Shown in pieces: positions 21,977 to 33,339 of a stretch of 64,000 nucleotides of DNA. The DNA comes from Manihot esculenta. Lineage: Eukaryota > Streptophyta > Magnoliopsida > Malpighiales > Euphorbiaceae. The stretch's first letter is position 1. Every line of letters starts with the position of its first letter. The translations under genes were made by a program, and so were the position numbers. The stretch is from NCBI RefSeq assembly GCF_001659605.2, contig NC_035171.2, positions 1,247,050 through 1,311,049 on the forward strand, read 5' to 3'. The notes under the pieces are model-generated. The model was given only the letters and a program-made list of their open reading frames with translations. It did no database searches and was not told the origin of the DNA.

Positions 21977-24328
21977 ATGGCTACACTTTTTCTAATCTTC
22001 TTTCTATCTTTTATTTCTTCTTCGTCTTCTTCTTCTACAAATGACCTGCCCAGAACCTTCATTGTCAAAGTTCAGTATGATGCCAAGCCTGCTATTTTCA
22101 CTCTCCACAAGCACTGGTACGACTCTTTCCTTTCCTCCCTCTCCTCCTCCGAAACCACGTCTTCTTCTTCGCTTCCTGCTGATTCCCGCGTTATCCATGC
22201 TTACGACACTGTTTTCCATGGCTTTTCTGCCAAGCTTTCTCCCACTGAGGCGCTTAAGCTCCAGACCCTCCCCCATGTCATTGCCGTTATCCCTGAACGT
22301 GTCAGGCACGTGCAAACCACGCGCTCCCCTGAGTTTCTTGGCCTCAAGACAACCAATAGTGCTGGGCTGCTTAAAGAATCAGACTTTGGATCGGATCTCG
22401 TCATTGGGGTTATCGACACAGGAATCTGGCCGGAGCGCCAAAGCTTCAACGACAGGGACTTGGGTCCTGTTCCAGCAAAATGGAAAGGGCTGTGTATGAG
22501 TGGTAAAGACTTTAGTCCAGCTTCTTGTAACAGAAAGCTTATAGGAGCTCGCTTCTTCTGCAACGGCTACGAGGCCACCAACGGCAAGATGAACGAGTCG
22601 ATGGAGTACCGATCTCCGCGGGACTCCGATGGCCATGGAACCCACACTGCTTCCATAGCCGCCGGTCGTTACGTGTTCCCTGCTTCGACTCTCGGCTACG
22701 CCAAGGGTGTTGCTGCAGGGATGGCACCGAAAGCTCGGCTTGCCGTTTACAAAGTATGCTGGATTGCTGGATGTTACGACTCCGATATTCTCGCAGCCTT
22801 TGATGCTGCTGTAAATGATGGAGTCGATGTTATTTCGCTGAGTGTGGGTGGCGTTGTAGTTCCCTATTATTTGGATGCAATTGCTATTGGTGCATTCGGA
22901 GCTGTAGATCGCGGTGTCTTTGTCTCTGCCTCTGCTGGTAATGGCGGCCCTGGTGGACTTACAGTCACCAACGTTGCTCCATGGGTTGCCACCGTTGGTG
23001 CTGGAACTCTTGACAGGGATTTTCCAGCTGATGTGAAGCTTGGAAATGGAAAGGTGATTCCTGGTGTGAGTGTTTATGGCGGGCCAGGTTTGGCTCCAGG
23101 GAAGATGTATCCTCTCATTTACGCCGGTAGTGAAGGAACTGGAGATGGTTACTCAAGTTCTTTATGTTTGGAGGGTTCTCTAGATCCCAAGCTTGTTAAA
23201 GACAAAATTGTATTGTGTGATAGAGGGATCAATTCCAGAGCTGCCAAGGGTGATGTTGTGAAGAAAGCAGGGGGTGCAGGAATGATCTTAGCTAATGGGG
23301 TTTTTGATGGTGAAGGTTTGGTTGCCGATTGCCATGTGTTGCCTGCTACTTCAGTGGGTGCATCTGCCGGTGACGAGATTAGAAGGTATATTTCTAAGGC
23401 GTCTAAATCAAAGTCACCACCTACTGCTACTATCGTTTTTAAGGGCACGAGACTCGGTGTTAGGCCAGCACCAGTTGTTGCTTCATTTTCGGCTAGAGGT
23501 CCTAATCCTGAGTCTCCTGAAATTTTGAAACCTGATGTTATTGCTCCTGGTTTGAACATTCTTGCTGCTTGGCCTGATAAAGTTGGGCCATCTGGTGTTC
23601 CTACTGATAACAGAAGAACTGAGTTTAACATTCTTTCTGGTACTTCTATGGCTTGTCCACATGTTTCTGGGTTAGCCGCCTTGTTAAAGGCTGCACACCC
23701 AGATTGGAGTCCAGCAGCAATAAAATCAGCATTGATGACAACTGCTTATACAGTTGATAATCGCGGAGAAATAATGCTTGATGAATCCACAGGGAATACT
23801 TCAACTGTGATGGATTTTGGTGCTGGTCATGTTCATCCACAGAAGGCTATTGATCCTGGGTTAATCTATGATATGTCAACATTTGATTATGTGGATTTTC
23901 TATGCAATTCAAATTACACAGTTAACAACATCCAAATTGTGACAAGGAAGACTGCAGATTGCAGTGGAGCAAAAAGGGCAGGCCATGCAGGGAACTTGAA
24001 CTACCCTTCAATGTCTGCTGTGTTTCAACAATATGGGGAGCATAATATGTCCACTCATTTTATTAGGACAGTGACTAATGTTGGGGATCCAAATTCTGTG
24101 TACAAAGTTACAATTAATCCACCCAGTGGGATTCTGGTGACAGTGCAACCAGAGAAGCTTGTGTTCAGAAGGGTGGGACAGAAATTGAGCTTCCTTGTTA
24201 GAGCAGAAACCATGGCAGTGAAGCTTCCACCTGGGGGCTCAAGCCAGAAGAGTGGTTCTATAATTTGGTCAGATGGGAAGCGCACTGTCTCCAGCCCTTT
24301 AGTCGTGACATTGCAGCAACCTCTTTAG
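21977..24328 (+). CDS. Subtilisin-like serine protease, SBT1 group (SBT1.5-like)
   Basis: Secreted subtilase (peptidase S8) acting in the apoplast. Single exon, 783 aa, normal length. A hydrophobic signal peptide covers about residues 1-20, and the I9 propeptide about 27-110 (TFIVKVQYDAKP, HAYDTVFHGFSAKLS). The catalytic residues are all present: Asp147 in VIGVIDTGIWPE, His220 in DGHGTHTAS, Asn322 (oxyanion) in SASAGNGGPG and Ser557 in SGTSMACPHVSGLAALLKAA. The protease-associated domain is inserted at about 370-465 (IVLCDRG, ILAN), and a fibronectin type III-like C-terminal domain starts near 660 (LNYPSM, RTVTNVG). Lack of introns is usual for SBT1 genes. The closest plant type appears to be SBT1.5; the exact orthologue is not proven. 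Confidence 0.96.
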   Translation: MATLFLIFFLSFISSSSSSSTNDLPRTFIVKVQYDAKPAIFTLHKHWYDSFLSSLSSSETTSSSSLPADSRVIHAYDTVFHGFSAKLSPTEALKLQTLPHVIAVIPERVRHVQTTRSPEFLGLKTTNSAGLLKESDFGSDLVIGVIDTGIWPERQSFNDRDLGPVPAKWKGLCMSGKDFSPASCNRKLIGARFFCNGYEATNGKMNESMEYRSPRDSDGHGTHTASIAAGRYVFPASTLGYAKGVAAGMAPKARLAVYKVCWIAGCYDSDILAAFDAAVNDGVDVISLSVGGVVVPYYLDAIAIGAFGAVDRGVFVSASAGNGGPGGLTVTNVAPWVATVGAGTLDRDFPADVKLGNGKVIPGVSVYGGPGLAPGKMYPLIYAGSEGTGDGYSSSLCLEGSLDPKLVKDKIVLCDRGINSRAAKGDVVKKAGGAGMILANGVFDGEGLVADCHVLPATSVGASAGDEIRRYISKASKSKSPPTATIVFKGTRLGVRPAPVVASFSARGPNPESPEILKPDVIAPGLNILAAWPDKVGPSGVPTDNRRTEFNILSGTSMACPHVSGLAALLKAAHPDWSPAAIKSALMTTAYTVDNRGEIMLDESTGNTSTVMDFGAGHVHPQKAIDPGLIYDMSTFDYVDFLCNSNYTVNNIQIVTRKTADCSGAKRAGHAGNLNYPSMSAVFQQYGEHNMSTHFIRTVTNVGDPNSVYKVTINPPSGILVTVQPEKLVFRRVGQKLSFLVRAETMAVKLPPGGSSQKSGSIIWSDGKRTVSSPLVVTLQQPL

Positions 24329-26715
24329 GTTAGGAATTTTTTGCTGTATTTTCTATTATAGGTTTTTATATATTATCTGTTTATGTATAAAGGGAATGCA
24401 TGAGGCGTTTTCTATATCAGAAAGCGAATGGAGTTGGGATTTCTATGCAGATTGAATTAATGTACAATTTCCTAGCAATAGAATCTTCAACTAATTCCAA
24501 TTTTCTGTCTACTGCATGTGGGAAGGATTAGCATCAATTGTGATTGTTTATTAATCTGTTAAATATGCAAGGAAGTGTAATCATTAAATAATGACAATGA
24601 TTAGGACAAAAATCATGTGGGGGATGTTTTTCTTGAAGTTATAAATGGCCTAAGTTGCTGTTGTCTTGTATTTAGCGCCCCGTGTGCTGCTTTTTGATCA
24701 GAGAGCTGCATATTCAGGTAAAACTAAACTATTGCAGCAAATCCATCCTCAGGATTCTTTTATTATTTGATTATATTATTATCAAATCAATATTAGAGTT
24801 TCGTTATGCTTAAAGTTTAGCTTCTTCATTTGGCTCTGACGGTGAATCGAACAAGAAACCTCGCTGCCGTGGAAAAATGGTATTGGGTTGTTAGCCATTG
24901 CTGTCTGCTGAATCGAAGAGGTGGATTTTGAGGGTTTTTGCAGTTTCTAAATGGGAAAAAAAAAAAAAAAAATCTAATAGTCCGGACTTTTGATTTGACC
25001 ATCTCTGAATTTGCCAATGCCATAGCCCATAATCCACAGGCAAGAAGCCGAGAACAAGAGGACAACATGGCAATAATAACATTAGGAAAAGCAGGCTTCT
25101 AGGGTTACACAAGCAACTGCCAACCCAATAATTATCTCAAGTTAGTTTTAAGTTTTAACAACGACGTTTGAGGCCCAGTAGAAAGAACCCATTTTTTATG
25201 GGTCTGTTCCCAACAATTCATCTTACCCAGATAATATAATTCATTGAGATTAGTAAATTAGAGGTTAATGAATTTGATTGACATATGTAGCTGTTAAATT
25301 TGGCCTCATCTTACTATATTTCAAATCGAAAATGACATGGGCAATTGATGATTCATTTCCTGTCTGATTTGATTTGATCTCTGAAGCTTGTAAGGAGATT
25401 CTGGATGGTCCTAGATTGGAATTCAGAGCACCTTGCTCAAACTTTTATCTAATTTTTATTTTTATTTTTAATTAATTAAATTATGAGTAAAATTTACTAT
25501 CTCAGCTTTAGCAAAGTTCGTGGTTAACATAAATATCATACTTTTGCTTTTAAGGTGGTGAAGCAGAACATGTCAATTAGGTCGGCAACGTTGTCTGTTC
25601 TTGTGCAAAAAGATAAGAAATGCTGTCTCTTTCCGATGCTAATCATGTGATTTCTCCTAACTTCCTTTTAATATAATTAATGATATTATCAAAACTGCCC
25701 TTTTAATTTTGCCTGTACATATATCAGATTATATATATATATATGTATGAAAACAAATATTTTTTTTTTTAAATTTATTTAAATATATTTATTATTAAAT
25801 TAAATATGTGAATATAAAAATAAATGATAATTCATTCATAATATAATTATTTTATAAATTTTAGACGATGAAAAAATGATGTAATATTATATTTTAAAAA
25901 TTTATTATTAAAATAAATAATGTCAAATAAAGAATAATAATAAATAAAATAATGTTATATTTTCTACATCAATTTTTTAATTATATTTAAAATTCACTTA
26001 AAAATAATAAGATAAAATTACATTCGAGACTACAAAATCAAATGATGGTGAGATTTTTAAAGCAATCATAGAAAATTATCATTATTTTTTTAGTTCATTT
26101 AATGTAAAATCAATTTTATATGAAAATAAATGCATTAATTATTTAATTATTATCATGTTTTTGAATCACATATGAGCTAATAATCACCGTTTGATATTTC
26201 TCAATTAAATATAAATTTTAATTTTAATTTTTAAAATAAAAATAATATTGTTTTTCATGTCTATAATTTTCAGTGATATCGATATATTGGCTACAAAATA
26301 TTAACATAATATTAATTTATGATTAAAATAAAAGCACAAATTTCTATCTGAAAAATCTAAATTACATAGTACTTCTTTATAATTTAGTTCAAGAAAAGCT
26401 ATTATTTAATTCATATAGATTAAGTAGTTCTTGAACATTGGTTAGTTCTTATCTTTTTATACAATTAATTATCAATTTCTCTTATAATATGCGTAAACTA
26501 AATAATTTTAATTTTAAAATTAAAAAAATTATGTAATTTTTATATAAACTGAATAATTATATTTTAAAATTATGAGATTAACTAAAGGAAATAGCATTTT
26601 ATTCATAATATACTACTAATGATTTAGATAAATGGATAAATTTAATAGTTAACGAATTAAAAAGTCCGCCATTAAAATATTTAACAATTTAAAATATATA
26701 TAGAATAATGAGTAG

Positions 26716-27090
26716 TATCGAATCGAATAAATCGAAAATTAAAATTTTAGTATTTATAAAAATTGAACCAAATTGATTTTATTAGAAATTGAATTGAATC
26801 GAACCGATATAATTCGGTTTGGTTTGTTTGGTTTTAATTTTTATTTTAATTAAAAAAATATTTTAATTTTAATATGATCTAATTTATTTATATTATTGAA
26901 AATAACATATTATTATTACTAATCGGTTCGGTTTGGTTTTTTCTATTTTTTTTATAAAAATCGAATTGAATTAAAATAATCAAAATTTTTAAAATTAAAA
27001 ATCAAATCGAACCGAAATGAATAAAAAATCGAACTAAATTTTTAAATTAATTCAATTCAATCGATTTTTTCGATTTGAACCAAATACTGC
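26716..27090. repeat. Dispersed AT-rich repeat with CCGAACC/TTCGGTT motifs, copy 2
   Basis: Shares order and many short identical blocks with 10290-10720: ATCGAATCGAAT-like left end, AATTCGGTTTGG, the core TATTATTGAAAA..AACATATTATTA, TCGGTTCGGTTTGG, AATCGAACCGAAATG and TTTTTTCGATTTGAAC. More decayed than copy 1 at the left end. Confidence 0.65.
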
Positions 27091-27769
27091 TAACTCCTAT
27101 TGACTAGTATTTTATTAAAAAATAAAATAATAAAAAAATTAATTAATTTTATTAAACTGAATAACTAATAATTTCTTTTTCATTTTATGAAAAATTACAT
27201 TGTAAATTTTTAGAGAAATCATATAATTTGTTTATATACTATTAAAATAAATTAATCTAATTTATATTAATAAGACTAACCTTTCATTTGAAATTTAAAA
27301 TTTCGTACAAATTTAATTTAATTGATTTTTATTTTTATAATTTTTTGAAGAATTCAATTACTTTTAATTTAAAAATTTTCACAATAGCAAAAATTGAAAG
27401 TTTATATAATTTTATAAAAATTTATTTAAATTCTCATATTACAAAATAAATAATGTCAAATGAGGATAAATGTCTAACACATGTTTTGATGAGTGCAGCT
27501 ATAAAACATAACTAAGTGTTCCTTTTTTTTTTTGAATTGTTATTTTTTTTTAGAAAAACTAAAGTTCTCCTTTGTATTAGTTTCATTAAATACAAATATT
27601 AAAAATACTTAGCAAAAATTTAATTTAATTATTATGTTTTATTTTTTAATAAACTAATATCTCTTATAATTTTTTTATAAAACATGTTTTTATTATAAAA
27701 CTAGCTATAAATAATAAATTTATTTTAATATAAAATAGTATTTTTTTAAAAATTTTTTTAAGTAGAGAC

Positions 27770-28860
27770 GGAGTCATTGAATATTGAACAAAAAATTAAA
27801 CTTACAATAACATCACAAACCACAAAGCACTTAGGACCTAAAAAAGAAAAAACAAGATAATTCAACCTAATTTTAATAGCTGCCTTTGATTTGACTTCGA
27901 TACGGAAACTCATTCGAAGCAAAATAAACTTTTGAACTTTGGAATATCATTCTTCATTTGAAGATAAATATTGCCAAAAAAAACTCTAAAAATATTAATC
28001 ACAAGATCATAAAGTTTTTGTAGAAATTCTTGAAAAAAGAAGGGAATATGAGTAATTCCGAAACGAGATTCGGTCTCCAAATGAATTAAATAAAAACTAA
28101 ATCGAATGGCCCCAGTTTCAAACAAATAGTCTCTCTGAAAGAGTTATACTAATCCCTGGATCAAAGATATCTACAGATTGAAATAAGTGCTGGCGAAAAA
28201 GGAGATAATATATTTTTTGATGATACATATGTATCTTTCGAGATTCAGTTTCACGAGTCATTACACTAATCATTGAATCTAAACGAAAATGAAACCATAG
28301 TCAATCTGGAAGAAAAAACACCTCAAAACCAACATATAAGGAGAGAGACAAGATGATAAATTCATAACTACATAATCAGCGACAAGAAAAGGAGATAAAC
28401 TCTTCGGTGAATTCATTCGCGCCTTTCGAATGGTCTATTTGCGACAAAAGTTTTACAATCACTTATAGTAAATAAGCAACCTACACTCTCACAAAAATAA
28501 TCCAATGAAATTGAAATATGAGTTTTTATTGTTTAAACAGAGCTTTCAAGACCTGAATAAAAAATTCTACAAATTGAAATATCCCGTCTCAAAACTCAAA
28601 ATCTCTTTGAAACCCATAAATCATTTTCATGCACACAGTAAAGAGAAACAACAACGTAAAAAAAAACAAAGGCAGTCAGAAAATAAATATTCTCCTATAA
28701 GCCTCAAGACTATATAGAAAATGCACAATAAAAAATCCCTGACGGCAAGGGGAGTGAAGATCTACGGACTGGGAGGAAAGGCTGGCCTTCCCTTATTTGG
28801 GGACAGAAAAAGGTTGATGGAGCCGTAGAGAAAAGGCCGAGAGCCAAGAAAAAAAAGGAA
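27770..28860. other. Compositionally distinct island of unknown nature
   Basis: About 1.1 kb less AT-rich than its surroundings, with a G-rich end near 28740-28850 (GGCAAGGGGAG, GGGAGGAAAGGCTGGCC). Only short open frames (for example minus strand 27910-28125), none recognisable. It could be a decayed mobile element or a lost gene. Confidence 0.3.
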
Positions 28861-30505
28861 AAAATATATGGAAATATAGTTAAATTGACAATTTTTTTTT
28901 CAAGGGAAGTTGCACTCAGATGGACAATTAAACAATCAACGTTATTTATTTATTTTTTTAAAAAAATCAACGTTTTAAATGCATTAATTTACACAATAGC
29001 CCTTGGCTTGGCTGATTATGAAGGAAAAGGAGTGGGTCCCAAGCTAAAAAACTTTGCTTTTCTCTGTTTGTCGTTTATTGATTTAAGGCAGATCCTTCCT
29101 GGAGTAAGTGCATGAACCTTCTTTCTTTTTATTTGTTTGTTTTCATCTTGAGGCTTCTATTATTTGTTATTTTTTAAATTATTTTATTTATTCATCCTTT
29201 CATTTATTTTTCAAAATTTTAAACTGATTGTCTACAAAAAAAAATTTGAGGAAATAGTGAGTAATAACAAATCCTAAAAATCTTAAGGTATAGGTTATCG
29301 TCTATTATCATATTAGAATTGATTATCTAATGGGCAGAATTAAAGAAATTTCAGATTTCGATTTTAATTTGAATTAATTTAATAATTAAAATATTTTCAT
29401 ATATTTTAAAAAATGTTGATTTGAAGTAAAATGAATTAGAATTGTCGGATTCCATACCATAAATAAAGAGAAAATTTTGTCGGATTTTTTCCTTTTTTTT
29501 CTTCATGAGAAAATAAGATGCTTTTATTGAATTTTGAATCCTGGTCTGAAGTCTGAACCGGACCTTTGCCTAACGGTGACACGCTTTTTTACTAACCTCT
29601 CCACCTGACCTTTTGGGTAAATTTACATGGAATATTCTAAAAGAAAATTTACTATTTAAATTCAATTATCAAAAAAATTTTATTAATTAAACTCTTTATT
29701 TTAAAAAATACAATTAAATATTACATGGCATTTTGGTCTTTCCAGATTGCCTTTGTTCGTACACTAACTAAAACATAAATTTTTAAAGAATTATTATAAA
29801 ATAAAAAGCTGAAAAGTTATTACTAACACGATATTTAATAATAATAATAATAATAAATTTAAATAGAAATAACTCCATGATTCAAATGATTTGGCAGAGA
29901 AGTAGGTTATGAGAAAGTCTGGAGTGGAATTTGTATCATGACTTTTCTTACTTAACAAAGCCTTTACGTTAGTCCTTTTCTTTAAATGATAAAACAATAA
30001 ATTGTTTTTCTAATATTATTTTTGCAATCATTATTAAATAAATATTTTTAAAAATATATTAATGACTTAATTCAACATTAAAAATATATTAATATTTGCA
30101 TTAATATATGAAAATGTTTTTACGAAATTAAAATTAAAATTTAATATTTGCATTTATATATGAATTATTATTACTTTTTTAAAATTCATTGATTTACCTC
30201 ATCAATATAGAAATTCATAAGATTTTGATTTCAATGATATTAAAATTAGTTTTGTATTAATAAATTTGAATTATCAATTTAATATACTTATAATTTTTTA
30301 TTATGTATTGCAATCGTTTTTAATAACTATAAGATTTTAATTTAAGAATGTTACTAAAATAAATAAAGAAATTCAATTAATTGAAAATCTGCATCCAAAT
30401 GTAAATCAACAAATTCAAAAGGCTATTACGGTAACACGGCACTCATCAATGCATCCTGAAAGGACAAAAGGGTAATTTGACGTTCTAATTCATCATTTAC
30501 TTGCA

Positions 30506-30516
30506 AATATAAAATC
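30506..30516 (+). promoter_or_regulatory. Putative TATA box of the ERF gene
   Basis: ATATAAAA about 195 bp upstream of the ATG at 30707. A C/T-rich leader (CTCTCTCTCA at about 30591-30600) follows. Confidence 0.45.
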
Positions 30517-30706
30517 TTCTCGCAGCTCACGGCCAACTCTTACACTGTTCTCCCCAGCTGCTTACTTCCTTTCACAAATCACAATCACATCTCTCTCTCA
30601 ATAGCTCAGCTTTCCACAATCGCATTTTCATCCCAGTTTCTCTCTGAAATCATTTTCATTTTCATCCCTCTGAGCGCTATCATCACCAGCTGCAGCTACA
30701 ACCACC

Positions 30707-33339
30707 ATGTGTGGCGGTGCTATCATCTCGGACTTCATCCCTCCCACCGTTGCTGGGCGATCTTCCCGCCGGTTGACGGCGGACTTTCTCTGGCCTGATC
30801 TGAAGAAACCCATTGAGAAGAAGTATTCGAAGCCGGTCGTTGTTGATCTTGACGATGATTTCGAGGCTGATTTCCAGGAGTTTAAGGATGAGTCTGATGC
30901 CGATGAGGTAGATGATGTCTTGCTTGATGTCAAGCCTTTTGCTTTCTCTGCTACTGCCTCTCCTCCTACTCGCAATCGCAGTCTTTCCAGGGGTAATGGT
31001 TTTATTAACCACCACCTTTTCATCTGCTTTTATGATATTTTTTTTTGTGGGTTTCTAATTTTAGTTCTCTATTTGTTCGAGTTCGTTGTTTCTGTTCTGC
31101 AGCTGATTCTTGTTTGGATTTTTTTATGGAGAAATTTTTAATCTTACTTGTAATGGATTTTCATTTTCTAGTTGAGTGTTTGTCTTGGATGCAAGTATTT
31201 GTCTTATATTTTTGCGTTTTCTTCCGCTCTTAACATTTCTTTTTTCGAAAAAGGTTCTTGCTTTTTCTATACATTTATTTCATTATTTGAGCAACTTGAA
31301 GTTCATGATGGGAATGATTCTCTGTTTCTTAGACGGCTCTTGTGTTACTTTAATGATCATTTTGTGGAAAAAAACACTTTCCCCCCTAATTTTCACGTGG
31401 GTATCTTTTGTTTCTATGGGTTGAGAGTTCTCACAACATTTTTATGAGATCTTTTGTCCTTGATTCAGGTTGCCATTATGGTAATATGCTTTGATCAGAA
31501 GAAAATGAGAGAAAAAAAAATGTAGGCTGCTACTTTGTCAGGCTCTTGGGTTTTAAATCTGGGATTTTATTCTTCTAAATTTACGAATCTAACTTTATCT
31601 AAAGTATTATTTCTTAATTTGACCATGATTATTTTTCAGTTGTTAGATTTTGTTTCTGTCTTGCAAATGAGCATATTTAATATCCTTTAATTTTATCTTT
31701 TTCTGCAACTTTAGTTATTCCTTGCCCTTTTAATCTCTGTTAATTTTCTTAAGATCGGTAGGAAAATTAACACAAGGGACAGATAGTCGGGCACAAATGT
31801 ATCCTTTTGGGATCAAGGGGGAAAAAGAATTTTCCTTGCAATTGTTGTTGTGAAATTATAGCATATGCTATTCTATAATGATCCTTTCTGGTTTGATTGA
31901 ATAGATCATTTGAATAAATAGTTTTGTTGTGAAATAATGGTATTCTGTTTGCCACTTTGTTCTTTCTGAGCATTAAAGTTCGTTTCTTTAATATGAAGTT
32001 AGTCATTTAAGCTTCAAACCTTAGCAGTTAATGTTATTTGTCGGCCATAAATTTGCTATTGCACAAACATAATAATTCTGTGAAATGCTTCTGGCAACGA
32101 TGAGATCAATTTGCTGTTTTGAAAAATGGATAGTCTTGGTAGACTACAAGTTATGCTTCAACCATATAATCCATGGTGCCTTCCAATTGCATATCGTCTA
32201 AGACTGTGTTCTCAAGTGGTTTCATGAAAGGAAAAGTGGCATATTACATGTGTTTATCTCTTGTGTACTGATATTCTTCTTTCCTTGTTAATTTTTTGCC
32301 AGATGCTTGTTTTTTTTATTTGTGAGCCTAAGATTTTTTTAGAATGTTGCTTAACATATATTTCCCTCTTTTATGATGTGATAAGATTTTCTAAGCTTGG
32401 CATTATTGCACCCTTTTTTGTGCCTTAAAATTGTTATTTGTGTAATATCTCTAGCTTTGTGATTTAGGCTCTACAGCTGTAAAGTCTGTGGAATTCAATG
32501 GGCAAGCTGAAAAATCTGCAAAGAGAAAGAGAAAGAACCAGTATAGAGGAATCCGGCAGCGCCCATGGGGAAAATGGGCTGCTGAGATTCGTGACCCTGG
32601 GAAAGGAGTACGAGTTTGGCTAGGAACATTCAATACTGCTGAAGAAGCTGCAAGGGCATATGATGCTGAGGCACGAAGAATTCGTGGCAAGAAAGCTAAA
32701 GTGAACTTTCCTGATGAAGCTCCACGTGCTTCACCTAAGCGTACAGTTAAGGCAATCCCTCGGAAACCACTTGCTAAGGCAAACTTGGCTCAGAATTTGA
32801 GTTACTTGGACAATACAGAACCGGACTACTTCAATACTTTGGGCTCTGTTGATGAGAAACCACTAGTGGGCCAGTTTGGTTTGATGGACTCTTTTCCTGC
32901 GAATGTAGATGGTGCAAACAAATCTATTTCTCCATGTGATAGTGTCCCCATGTATTTCAATTCTGACCAGGGGAGTAACTCACTTGACTGTTCCGACTTT
33001 GGATGGGGAGAGCAGGCCTCAAAGACTCCTGAAATCTCTTCTGTTCTTTCTGGAACAGAAATTGATGAATCTCTGTTTATGGAGGATGCCAATCCTAAAA
33101 AGAAGATAAAGGCCGACTCTGAAATTCTGGTGCCAGTAGAAGAAAACAATGGAAAATCTCCGTCTGAAGAGCTGTTGGCTTTTCAGAACCAGATGAACTT
33201 TCAGATGCCATATCTCGAGGGAAGTTGGGAGGCCTCATTAGACAACTTCCTTAATGGAGACTCGACTCAGGATGGTGGAAATCCAATGGATCTGTGGAGC
33301 TTTGATGACCTCCCTAATTTAGTTGGAGGACCTTATTGA
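30707..33339 (+). CDS. Group VII ethylene-response factor (RAP2.12/RAP2.2-like)
   Basis: Transcription factor of the low-oxygen response. Exons 30707-30992 and 32468-33339 (GT-AG, 1,475-bp intron) encode 385 aa. The N-terminus [13 protein letters not shown] is the group VII signature: Cys2 is exposed after Met removal and is oxidised by plant cysteine oxidases, marking the protein for the N-degron pathway in air. A second conserved block is [15 protein letters not shown] basic KRKRK run (114-118) precedes one AP2 domain at about 120-178 ([36 protein letters not shown]). The acidic C-terminus ends in [17 protein letters not shown], the usual activation end of this group. Placing the intron between the N-terminal region and the AP2 domain matches other plant ERF-VII genes. 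Confidence 0.95.

Larger units (their letters stand above)
24329..30500. other. Large AT-rich intergenic region
   Basis: About 6.2 kb. The first 1 kb contains the subtilase 3' UTR and mixed sequence with no supported gene. An AT dinucleotide run lies near 25730. The dispersed repeat copy 2 lies at 26716-27090. From about 27770 to 28860 the composition becomes more balanced (listed separately). Short open frames in the region look random. Confidence 0.6.

Noticed and set aside
22004..24285. Several open frames on both strands inside the subtilase
   Set aside because: Shadows of a well-supported 783-aa coding sequence.
24826..25112. Minus-strand open frames with a hydrophobic start
   Set aside because: Interrupted by a poly-A/T run, no family resemblance and no promoter or splice support.
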